A stretch of DNA of 48,633 nucleotides from assembly GCA_020047915.1 (NCBI GenBank), contig JAIFND010000021.1:1-48633 (forward strand). The letters are read 5' to 3'. Below are positions 41,967 through 48,633 of the stretch, one piece after another. Origin of the DNA: a bacterium. Lineage in GTDB: Bacteria; Planctomycetota; UBA11346. Under the pieces are notes generated by a model. That model was not told the origin of the DNA. It worked only from the letters and a program-made list of their open reading frames with translations, and did not search any database. The translations under genes were made by a program, and so were the position numbers. Numbering within the stretch: position 1 is the stretch's first letter; each line of letters starts with the position of its first letter.

Positions 41967-43175
41967 ATGCCTGGACGGCTTACTCAGAAAAGACGAATGA
42001 CACCCCTTACACAGACGATGGTGGATCGCTACCAGAAGGCCCTGTTGCGATACCTGACGCAAGGGAATCGATCGGATCTGGATGTCGCACGTTCGCTCGG
42101 TGACTACCTGCAGGCCGGCGGTGCCGGGCTGAAGGATCTCGCCTCGGTCCATGAGAAGACCCTGGTAGCAAAATTCCTGCTGGACTGCCCGGCAGAAAAA
42201 CGGGACCAGGCCATCAGGGATTCATGTCGCTTCTACGCCGCCGTTATAACCCCGATCGCCAAAGCTGAGAGAGGACAAACCGAGACGTCCATCAGCCGCG
42301 CCAGGCTCATCGAACTGCTCAACCGACGCACGGTGGAACTGGCCGTATCAAATGTCGAACGGAGCCTGGCAATCACCCAGCGCAAGATAGTCGAGGTGGC
42401 GCTTCGCCAGAACAAGGAACGTTGCAAGCAGCTGCTTGAACAGGCCGAACGTTTGAACGAACACTCGCGACGTCTGTCGCAGCGTCTCGTCTCTGCTCAG
42501 GAGGACGAGCGCAAGAAGATCAGCCATGAACTTCACGATGTCATCGCGCAGACCCTGATGGGCATCAACATCCATCTCGCTTCATTGAAGAAAGAGGCGT
42601 TTATCAACACCCAAGGCCTAGGCCGGAATATCACCAGGACGCAGCGACTGGTGATCAAGTCTGTTGATATCGTACACCAATTCGCCCGCCGATTACGCCC
42701 AACCGTCCTGGACGATCTCGGCCTGGTCCCTGCCTTGCAGGCCTTCATGAAGGATATGGCGCAGCGAAGCGGCATGCGCATGCGTCTGCGTGCCTACGCC
42801 GGAGTAGAACAACTGGACGTGGAACAACGCACGACGTTGTTCCGTGTGGCCCAAGAGGCGCTGACCAACGTGGCACGGCACGCCCACGCCAGGCTAGTCG
42901 AGATCGCCATCGCTGCCGGTGCGGACGGGGTACGCATGACCATCCATGACGACGGCAAGGCCTTCCAAGTGAAGCGCGTCCTGCTCAGGCCGGGTCACAG
43001 ACATCTGGGTATGATCGGCATGCGCGAACGTCTCGAGATGATCAACGGTTCGTTCAAGATCGAGTCGGCCCGGGGAACCGGCACCACCGTCACGGCGCAC
43101 CTCCCCCTGAGCAAGCCACCTCGCACACCACGGCACCGGTCAAAACCGGTCCTGCCTACAACGGAGCAAGCATGA
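41967..43175 (+). CDS. Soluble sensor histidine kinase (NarL-partner, HisKA_3 type)
   Basis: This 402-residue protein has no transmembrane segment. An N-terminal helical region (about 20-110) resembles the RsbU N-terminal domain (YQKALLRYL, SLGDYLQAGG, VHEKTL), used elsewhere to receive partner-protein input. A coiled coil (about 125-180) leads to the HisKA_3 box ERKKISHELHDVIAQTL with His190. The HATPase domain has the N-box EALTNVARHAHA (Asn301), DDGKAF (328-333) and RGTGTTV (369-375). It would phosphorylate the response regulator whose gene overlaps it by 4 bp. Start 41967 has AGGATGA closely upstream; ATG 41997 is an alternative. Confidence 0.87.
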   Translation: MPGRLTQKRRMTPLTQTMVDRYQKALLRYLTQGNRSDLDVARSLGDYLQAGGAGLKDLASVHEKTLVAKFLLDCPAEKRDQAIRDSCRFYAAVITPIAKAERGQTETSISRARLIELLNRRTVELAVSNVERSLAITQRKIVEVALRQNKERCKQLLEQAERLNEHSRRLSQRLVSAQEDERKKISHELHDVIAQTLMGINIHLASLKKEAFINTQGLGRNITRTQRLVIKSVDIVHQFARRLRPTVLDDLGLVPALQAFMKDMAQRSGMRMRLRAYAGVEQLDVEQRTTLFRVAQEALTNVARHAHARLVEIAIAAGADGVRMTIHDDGKAFQVKRVLLRPGHRHLGMIGMRERLEMINGSFKIESARGTGTTVTAHLPLSKPPRTPRHRSKPVLPTTEQA

Positions 43176-43849
43176 GCCGCATCACTATCCTGCTGGTTGA
43201 TGATCATACGGTCGTCCGCGAGGGATTTCGCAAGATGCTCGAATTCGACAAGGACCTGAGCATCGTCGGGGAGGCCAAAGATGGCCGCGAGGCCGTGACG
43301 CTGGTCGAACAGCTTCGGCCGGAGGTGGTGCTGATGGATATCGCCATGCCCCGCCTCAACGGCCTGGCGGCCACCAGGCAGATGCTGAAGCTGCGGCCGA
43401 CGACCAAGGTTCTCATCCTATCAGCGCATGGTGATGAATCGTACGTCAAGAGTGCAGCCGAAGCAGGAGCCAAGGGCTTTATGCTCAAGCAGACCACGAT
43501 GGAGGAGGTCGGCAAGGCCATCCGGGCCGTGCAGCAAGGCAAGCCGTTCTTCTCAGTCCAGGCGCCGGGCACGTATCCTGACCCCAGTTCACGCTCCTCC
43601 GCACGGCTGAAGATCCCGGATGGAAAGTCTCCCCAGCTGACCTCGCGGGAGATGGAAATCCTTCAACTGGTCGCCGAGGGTTCGGGGAACAAGGAGATCG
43701 CCTTGGAACTCAGCATTGGCATCAAGACAGTCGAGAAGCATCGCGAGCACCTCATGTCCAAGCTCGGGCTGCACGACACGGCTGGGTTGACCCGCTATGC
43801 GATAAGCGCAGGCATCATCGAGAGCAGCGTCCAGGTGACCATCACCTGA
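43172..43849 (+). CDS. NarL/FixJ-family response regulator
   Basis: This 225-residue protein has a receiver domain (about 4-120) with the acidic pocket VDDH (9-12), phospho-acceptor Asp56 in LMDIAMP, Ser84 and Lys106. A LuxR-type helix-turn-helix (about 153-215) follows, with LTSREMEILQLVAEGSGNKEI and KTVEKHREHLMSKLG. Such regulators bind palindromic sites as dimers. It is coupled to the kinase by an ATGA overlap. It is the only response regulator in the window and thus the first candidate for the GGGG-type palindromes. No clear terminator follows; TTCATT-ATTC-AATGAA near 43867 is a small hairpin. Confidence 0.92.
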   Translation: MSRITILLVDDHTVVREGFRKMLEFDKDLSIVGEAKDGREAVTLVEQLRPEVVLMDIAMPRLNGLAATRQMLKLRPTTKVLILSAHGDESYVKSAAEAGAKGFMLKQTTMEEVGKAIRAVQQGKPFFSVQAPGTYPDPSSRSSARLKIPDGKSPQLTSREMEILQLVAEGSGNKEIALELSIGIKTVEKHREHLMSKLGLHDTAGLTRYAISAGIIESSVQVTIT

Positions 43850-44073
43850 TCACGGTGAGCTGTGTTTCATTATTCAATGAACGCCGTGTCCCGAACCAGA
43901 GTTTGTGGGGATTGCTCGGCCACGTGGACGTGCAGTCGAACGCCGAGGACCGCTGGTTAGGTCCCCCTCCCCAGTGGTCGTCATGAGGGAGGTGAGTCTT
44001 TGCTGTTCCTATGGCTGTCTCTGGATCATCTGTAAATACCAGATCCTCTCATGATTTGCGATCTTTGGATATG

Positions 44074-44712
44074 CTAAGCCGACAAGACTGGGGCAACACC
44101 ACCAGCGACGGCCAACCGATCGAGGATGCCTAGTTGGTCTTCTCCATCCCATCCACCTGTCCCGGCCGGCAACAGTCCTCCTGAGTTCGGCCGTGTCGCC
44201 CGTCTGGAGAAGTCCGCCCAGGTGATTCCGCTCCGGCGCAACAGGCTGCGCGCAATCTGTCCAAGCTGGATCGACGACACTCTGCTGCTCAGACAGTGGA
44301 AGCGCCTCCCGTAGGTGGCGGCGAGTGCATCCAGTTCCAGAGACCACCACACGGCATCCGCCCCCGGCAGTCCCGGCACCCAATCCATGATGGAGCGAAG
44401 CATGGGCATCGGCAGTTCCGTCCGATGAGCCAGGGCCGACAGGGTCCAGCCGTGCCTGGTGATGCCATGTCGGATCCCATCAATGAGACAGCAACCGCTG
44501 ATGGCGGCGGCGACCGGAATACGGCCATAGTCACCATCCCAGGTTTTCACCGTGCGAGCATGGATGGAGTGAGTACGTGACGGCACCGGCTGCGGATGGC
44601 CATGGAGGTCTTTAGATGCCGGTGAACGCAGGTCGAACATGGCTGCCTTGCCGCAGGTGGCGGTCCGCGAACCACCGATGCCAGCTTTAGATGTGATGGT
44701 TACACACGCCAT
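44074..44712 (-). CDS. Hypothetical protein, possibly with HTH-like segments
   Basis: This 212-residue reading frame has G/C-rich third positions in its second half, as expected for a gene here. About 90-150 reads HGWTLSALAHRTELPMPMLR and then LELDALAATYG, which looks like an XRE-type helix-turn-helix; a second similar segment is SLLRRSGITWADFSRRA. The N-terminal part is less gene-like and the start is unsure: ATG 44712 or 44640 (a GTG at 44751 overlaps a motif site). Two motif copies lie 31-67 bp before ATG 44712. I treat it as a probable gene of unknown function. 43850-44073 holds nothing I can identify. Confidence 0.4.
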   Translation of the reverse strand: MACVTITSKAGIGGSRTATCGKAAMFDLRSPASKDLHGHPQPVPSRTHSIHARTVKTWDGDYGRIPVAAAISGCCLIDGIRHGITRHGWTLSALAHRTELPMPMLRSIMDWVPGLPGADAVWWSLELDALAATYGRRFHCLSSRVSSIQLGQIARSLLRRSGITWADFSRRATRPNSGGLLPAGTGGWDGEDQLGILDRLAVAGGVAPVLSA

Positions 44713-44742
44713 TTCATAGGATAACAGATGCCGTCCCAGGCA

Positions 44743-44779
44743 GGTGATCACCCCTCGGATGGACGCTGGGGTGAATACC
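44743..44779. promoter_or_regulatory. Two GGGGTGA-type sites
   Basis: GGTGATCACCCC (44743-44754, reverse of GGGGTGATCACC) and GGGGTGAATACC (44768-44779) are 14 bp apart, upstream of the minus-strand gene at 44712. 44780-45076 holds no other feature I can support. Confidence 0.45.
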
Positions 44780-45076
44780 GTATGGAGTCACAGCGACCAT
44801 CAGGACACATTCCTGCCATCGTGCCTGGACCTGGAATCGGATCTGCCGCGACCATCGTTTCACGTAATGTCCTGGCCGGCTCAGGGCCGGATGTCCGAAA
44901 TACACCTCGGGATCACGGTGATCTGCTTCTTACCTACTCCGCCCGACGTCGCGATGCCGTATTCATGAATCGACAGATCGCAGTGTCATTGCGGAAGTTC
45001 TACACCCATTTCATTCGTCCACAGCGGCGTGACGCTGTTAGCAGTTACGCTTCTTCAACCGTCTGGGTGCTGTCCG

Positions 45077-45283
45077 ATGTTCGCCACCACCAGTCTCCTT
45101 GTCTTCTCTTTTGGGTTGATCCTGGTTATCATTGGCATGGCTACCGCCGATCCGTTCCGCCCAGTCTTCAGCCGACCTGTCAACGGTCAGCCGAACTTCA
45201 TCTTCGGGCTTCTACTCATGGTTTGCATGCTGATGACCATCGTCATCTGCAGGCTGCATGCGGCTTCGCCAGCCGCTTCCTGA
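45077..45283 (+). CDS. Small two-helix membrane protein
   Basis: This 68-residue protein has two hydrophobic helices (about 4-23 and 38-58) joined by a short loop with PFRPVFSRPVNGQPNF. I recognise no family and see no strong ribosome site, so it may not be real. It lies 45 bp before the pyridoxamine-oxidase-like gene on the same strand. A longer start at 45029 adds 16 residues. Confidence 0.4.
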   Translation: MFATTSLLVFSFGLILVIIGMATADPFRPVFSRPVNGQPNFIFGLLLMVCMLMTIVICRLHAASPAAS

Positions 45284-45328
45284 CGACACCGACACATCAC
45301 TACGCCGCGCCTTCCATAGAAATGGCAC

Positions 45329-45847
45329 ATGATCCCTGCTCCCCTGAATACTCCGTGCCTGAAGGATCTGATCGCCGGTATCGGCTTCGCCACCCTGACC
45401 ACTCGCGGACCCGATGGCGCCTTGCGCAGTCGGCCCATGGTGAACCAGGAGATGGCGAGCGGTGGTCCGTTGTGGTTCTTCACGGGCTCCGACACGCAGA
45501 AGGCCAGCGACATATGCGGGGATCCGCATGTCAATGTCTGCTACAGCGATCCGGCAGCTCACCGCTGCATCTCGGTCAGCGGAGTGGCGAGGATCATCAG
45601 CGATCGTCGGAAGATGCGCCAGTTGTGGCGTGCGGCCTATGCCCAGTGGCTCCCTCTGGGGATCGATGATCCTGACCTCTCCTTGCTGGAGATCGGCATC
45701 GAGCACATCGGCTACTGGTACACCGGCCCAGCCAGGGCCGGTTCCACCTGGGCCGGACTACGGCTTGAGCAGGCATCACATCACGACGCTTTCACCATGC
45801 GCAATGCACCTGATCGTCTTCAGGACTCGAATCGGCAATCCGATTGA
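45329..45847 (+). CDS. Pyridoxamine 5'-phosphate oxidase-family flavin protein (general stress protein 26-like)
   Basis: This 172-residue protein has the split-barrel FMN-binding fold: GFATLTTRGPDGALRSRPMV at the start, LWFFTGSDTQKASDI in the middle and NVCYSDPAAHRCISVSG, as in general-stress-protein-26/PNPOx-like proteins. They bind flavin or F420 and act in redox stress responses; the substrate cannot be told. The length is normal for the family. It is convergent with the GH2-like gene, whose stop is 48 bp away. Confidence 0.82.
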   Translation: MIPAPLNTPCLKDLIAGIGFATLTTRGPDGALRSRPMVNQEMASGGPLWFFTGSDTQKASDICGDPHVNVCYSDPAAHRCISVSGVARIISDRRKMRQLWRAAYAQWLPLGIDDPDLSLLEIGIEHIGYWYTGPARAGSTWAGLRLEQASHHDAFTMRNAPDRLQDSNRQSD

Positions 45848-45895
45848 GTGACTAATCCAGCCGCGGGTGCTTCATCAGTTTCACGATAACGATGA

Positions 45896-48633
45896 TCACC
45901 AGCGGGCGTAGCGATACGGGTTGTCCGCCACCATCCAGCGCGCCTGGCGCTCCTGCCATTCCTTCTCGGTTTCGCCAGGGACGATCTGGTCGTCGATGTA
46001 GTCCGGGTGGTAGAAGCCGGGGTCGGGAGCGGCCACGCGCAGGAAGAGCTGGTCGGCCGCGCCGCACATGCCGCCATGGATGCCCTCGTCCCAGGTGCGC
46101 AGGGCGATGACGTTGCGGCCCGGCACCAGCAGGCGGCCGGGGATGAGATGGCCGCGGGCGAGTACCCAGTGCTTGGACCTGCCGATCGACTCGCCGTTGA
46201 CGAAGGTCTCTTCGCTCTCGTCGACCCGGCCGAGGGAGAGGAAATGGTCGCGACCGGCGAGGTGGGCCGGGATGTCGACCTCCTTGCGGAAGACGACCTC
46301 CCCGTCGGTCCACCGCCATTGCTTGGCCGGCTGGTAGCTTTCCATGTAGGCGGGTACCGGCTGGATCTGGAAGGCGTCAGCCGGGGCATCGGGCCTGATC
46401 AGGCGCTTGGCGAGTTCGCTGATCGGTCGTATGCCGTTCCATGCCCGCACCGGGCTCTCCTTCACCGGGGTGGTCAGCGCCACCTGCCATGGTCCGGCAA
46501 GCATCAGGCCGTGGTCGGGCTGTTCGAGCAGGCCGACGAAGGCCGCATCCTGGCGGAAGGTCGCGCCCAGGTTGGCGAGCACCTGGCTGAGGGCGCGGGT
46601 CTGGCGCCAGCGGCTGAAGCGGAAGTAGCGCTTGGTGTCGGCGGGCAGCCAGGTCGGATCGGCCTGGACGAAGAGCGCGACGCCCGCGCCGTCGGTCAAG
46701 CGGCCGAGGAAGCCGTCGGCGCCGATCTCCAGGCCCTCGCCGCCGGTGATCACGCGCCCGGCGTACACCGTCTTCCAGTGCAGGTCGGAGGCGCTCAGGC
46801 CGGCCGTCTCGGTCCACGCCGGGACGGTGCTCGAACCCTGGCACTCGGCCTGGTCCGCGATGCGCACGCCAAGCGGTCCGGCTCCGGCGGCGCGCGGCAG
46901 CACCAGTACCCGGCCACCGCGCCGCAGCACCGTGCGCAGGTCGGCGTCGGCGACGGTCGCGTCGGCGCCGACCACCACGAGCTGGGCGGTGGCGGGGATG
47001 GTCGCCGCCGGCGTATGGATGACGCCGAGATCATCGAGCAGCTTGGCCCCGGCTGCCCCGCCGAGATAGATGGCGCTGGCGATCTTGGGCGCGATCGGCG
47101 CCGTGCGGACGTGGCTCAGCAGTTGGGCGGCAAGACGCTGCGCGACCGGATCGGCGGCGCCGCGCGCTTCGAGATCGAGGGTGCACAGGGTCAGGCGGCC
47201 GGCGCCGTATTCCATCTCCATCAGCGGGGTGTAGGCGAGATCGAACTCGGTTTCGAGCAGCGGACGCCACGAGCCGCGATGCGGCTTCTCGATCGCGGCG
47301 CTGCAGACCGAGCCGCGGGTGCCCCAGCGCCAGCCGTAGCTGTTCAGGACCTCAAGGCCCGGCCGGTACGGATAGGGCTCGACCAGCGAGCCGGCGCCGC
47401 TCCAGTCGCGCAGGTCGGCAGGGGCCAGATCGCGCAGCAGGGGATGGCCGGAGATGGTCGGCCACGCGCTGCGCGCGACCAGCGGCGCGGTGCGCAGGTG
47501 CAGGGACAGGCGCAGCCAGTCAGGATCCTGAGCGCACACCAGCGCCCGGCCGCCGCTGCGCACCCAGTCAGCGAAGCCGGTGGGCAGGACCTGGCGATCC
47601 GACAGGGCGTGACGGCCGATGACCAGGGTGTCGGCGAGCGGCACCCCGGCGGTCCACGGCTTGGTCGTGTAGCCGAGGCTGGTCAGCAGCGCGCTGGTGT
47701 CGCCACGCGGATCGAACACCGCGATGGCGGCAGCGGCCCTGGCCACCGGCCGGTGCAGCGAGAAGACGAACCTATCGCGGTGATCCTGGCCGCCGATGCG
47801 GGCGGTCAGGGTGATGGCGCCTTCGGCCCGTTCGGCGGTCGCTGCCGGCAGGGTCGCCTCGATGGGCAGGAACAGCGTCTCGCAGATGCCGAGGCGGCCG
47901 GTCTTCCCGCCTGTCGCCAGTGGCGCGCCGGCCAGGCTGATCTCCCACGTCGCCTGGTAGTCCTGCGCGCGGCGCGCATCGTTGATCAGCACGACCTGCT
48001 TGCGCAGGAGCTGCCCGGGGGCGAAGGCGTGATCTTTGCGGGTGAAGTCGGGCACCGTCACCGCTGCCGCGCCATTGCCGGTGGTGGTCTCGCCGGCGGG
48101 GCCGGCGATCCACGCCAGGGTGTCGCCGTTGTTGGCGGGCAGTTCGGGGAACAGCTTGGCATCGGTCTGATGCCAGGGGATGATGCCGCCGGTCATGCCC
48201 ATCGTCCGCCATGACCGGAAGGTGTTGCGATACCAGTGGTTCTGGAAGCGTACGAAGGAGTCGCTGGACCACAGGATGCGGTCGAAGGAGTCCCAACGCA
48301 GGAACGGCTCATACTCCTTCTGCGGATCGGTGCCCTGGTAGCGGGCGAAGATCTTGCGCAGATCCTTGGGCTCGAGGCGGTACGCCTCCGGGCCGAGCTG
48401 GGCGGCCATCCACTCGCTCAGATGCGGTTCGCTGGCGCCTTGATGCGAGTAGCCGTCCCGGCCGCGCATCAGGCTGGCGTAGAGCGGCGTCCCGACCTCG
48501 ACGCCCATCCACGGCATCGGCGCGTCCTTGGCCCAGGAGGCCAGCCATTCCTCGCGCTCCTGCAGCGGCAGGAAGTTCAGATAGAGGTTCGAGGTGTAGA
48601 CATCGCCGTTATCGGTGCCGTGGTGGGCGAAGA
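45896..48633 (-). CDS. Glycoside hydrolase family 2-like protein (partial, 5' end beyond right edge)
   Basis: The minus-strand frame is open from the right edge to the stop at 45896 (912 codons), so the 5' part is missing; the ATG at 48517 is internal. Near the edge it reads YLNFLPLQEREEWLASWAKD and then PWMGVEVGTPLYASL, resembling the TIM-barrel region of GH2/GH5-like enzymes, where the Glu of MGVEVG could be a catalytic residue. Long beta-rich and gatase-like middle domains follow, and a C-terminal jelly-roll of the GH2 sugar-binding type (FVNGESIGRSKHWV, VPGRNVIALRTWD). It would cleave a beta-linked glycan. It may belong to a gene cluster beyond the window. Confidence 0.65.
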   Translation of the reverse strand, partial: FAHHGTDNGDVYTSNLYLNFLPLQEREEWLASWAKDAPMPWMGVEVGTPLYASLMRGRDGYSHQGASEPHLSEWMAAQLGPEAYRLEPKDLRKIFARYQGTDPQKEYEPFLRWDSFDRILWSSDSFVRFQNHWYRNTFRSWRTMGMTGGIIPWHQTDAKLFPELPANNGDTLAWIAGPAGETTTGNGAAAVTVPDFTRKDHAFAPGQLLRKQVVLINDARRAQDYQATWEISLAGAPLATGGKTGRLGICETLFLPIEATLPAATAERAEGAITLTARIGGQDHRDRFVFSLHRPVARAAAAIAVFDPRGDTSALLTSLGYTTKPWTAGVPLADTLVIGRHALSDRQVLPTGFADWVRSGGRALVCAQDPDWLRLSLHLRTAPLVARSAWPTISGHPLLRDLAPADLRDWSGAGSLVEPYPYRPGLEVLNSYGWRWGTRGSVCSAAIEKPHRGSWRPLLETEFDLAYTPLMEMEYGAGRLTLCTLDLEARGAADPVAQRLAAQLLSHVRTAPIAPKIASAIYLGGAAGAKLLDDLGVIHTPAATIPATAQLVVVGADATVADADLRTVLRRGGRVLVLPRAAGAGPLGVRIADQAECQGSSTVPAWTETAGLSASDLHWKTVYAGRVITGGEGLEIGADGFLGRLTDGAGVALFVQADPTWLPADTKRYFRFSRWRQTRALSQVLANLGATFRQDAAFVGLLEQPDHGLMLAGPWQVALTTPVKESPVRAWNGIRPISELAKRLIRPDAPADAFQIQPVPAYMESYQPAKQWRWTDGEVVFRKEVDIPAHLAGRDHFLSLGRVDESEETFVNGESIGRSKHWVLARGHLIPGRLLVPGRNVIALRTWDEGIHGGMCGAADQLFLRVAAPDPGFYHPDYIDDQIVPGETEKEWQERQARWMVADNPYRYARW

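Noticed and set aside
44728-45669. 313-codon plus-strand open frame
   Set aside because: Its second half is an out-of-frame shadow of the pyridoxamine-oxidase-like gene and the first half shows no recognisable sequence.
46007-48214. 735-codon plus-strand open frame
   Set aside because: Antisense to the GH2-like gene and made of Ala/Gly/Gln/Arg-rich shadow sequence without domains.

Overview
The window is a high-GC chromosomal segment from a diderm bacterium. It encodes a Wza-type outer-membrane export protein, an outer-membrane beta-barrel, a lipoprotein and a sigma-54 activator. The pseudopilin-like protein with the H-X9-DG tail (32421-33206) is of a kind common in the PVC superphylum (Planctomycetota, Verrucomicrobiota, Lentisphaerota, Kiritimatiellota), so a PVC member is my best guess. 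I cannot place it more precisely. GTG and TTG starts and 1-10 base gene overlaps are frequent.

Region 1 (1-4486) is a small protein-sorting island. A sigma-54 enhancer-binding protein, cut by the left edge, is divergent from a three-gene operon: a VIT/VWA surface protein ending in a GlyGly-CTERM-like tail, a rhombosortase that presumably cuts that tail, and a small membrane protein. A good -24/-12 promoter and a spaced inverted repeat lie between the regulator and the operon. Region 2 (4662-10989) is mostly housekeeping: PilC, a DUF2459 lipoprotein, a CorA-like transporter with AMN instead of GMN, MurD, NadB coupled to a Rieske protein, and tRNA-Thr(CGT). Downstream of the tRNA is a 172-bp tandem repeat that carries copies of the tRNA 3' end.

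Region 3 (about 11.4-45 kb) is a large Wzx/Wzy-type exopolysaccharide locus. One unit starts with a MamK-like actin, followed by the initiating sugar-phosphate transferase and a glycosyltransferase. Two long operons diverge from a 119-bp gap at 23915-24033. The leftward one has two GT4 enzymes, Wza, another GT4, the Wzx flippase and a toroid-like protein. The rightward one has an acyltransferase, Wzy/ligase, a nucleotidyltransferase, a membrane-kinase fusion, a HAD phosphatase, a beta-barrel, a WcaF-like acetyltransferase and a GT2. Further right are a secreted esterase with a pseudopilin, a GtrA-GT2 fusion divergent from a GT-C-like membrane protein, a Wzc-like ATPase lacking the tyrosine tail, and a soluble histidine kinase with a NarL-type regulator.

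The most interesting pattern is a degenerate palindrome, about GGGGTGAWTACCCC, repeated in the promoter regions of nearly every polysaccharide transcription unit, the MamK-like operon and the two-component operon. It suggests one regulon tying an actin filament, exopolysaccharide synthesis and export, and a local two-component system together. The right end (44.0-48.6 kb) holds a small uncharacterised gene with two copies of the motif, a small membrane protein, a flavin-type oxidase-family protein and the 3' part of a large glycoside-hydrolase-2-like gene that runs off the window.
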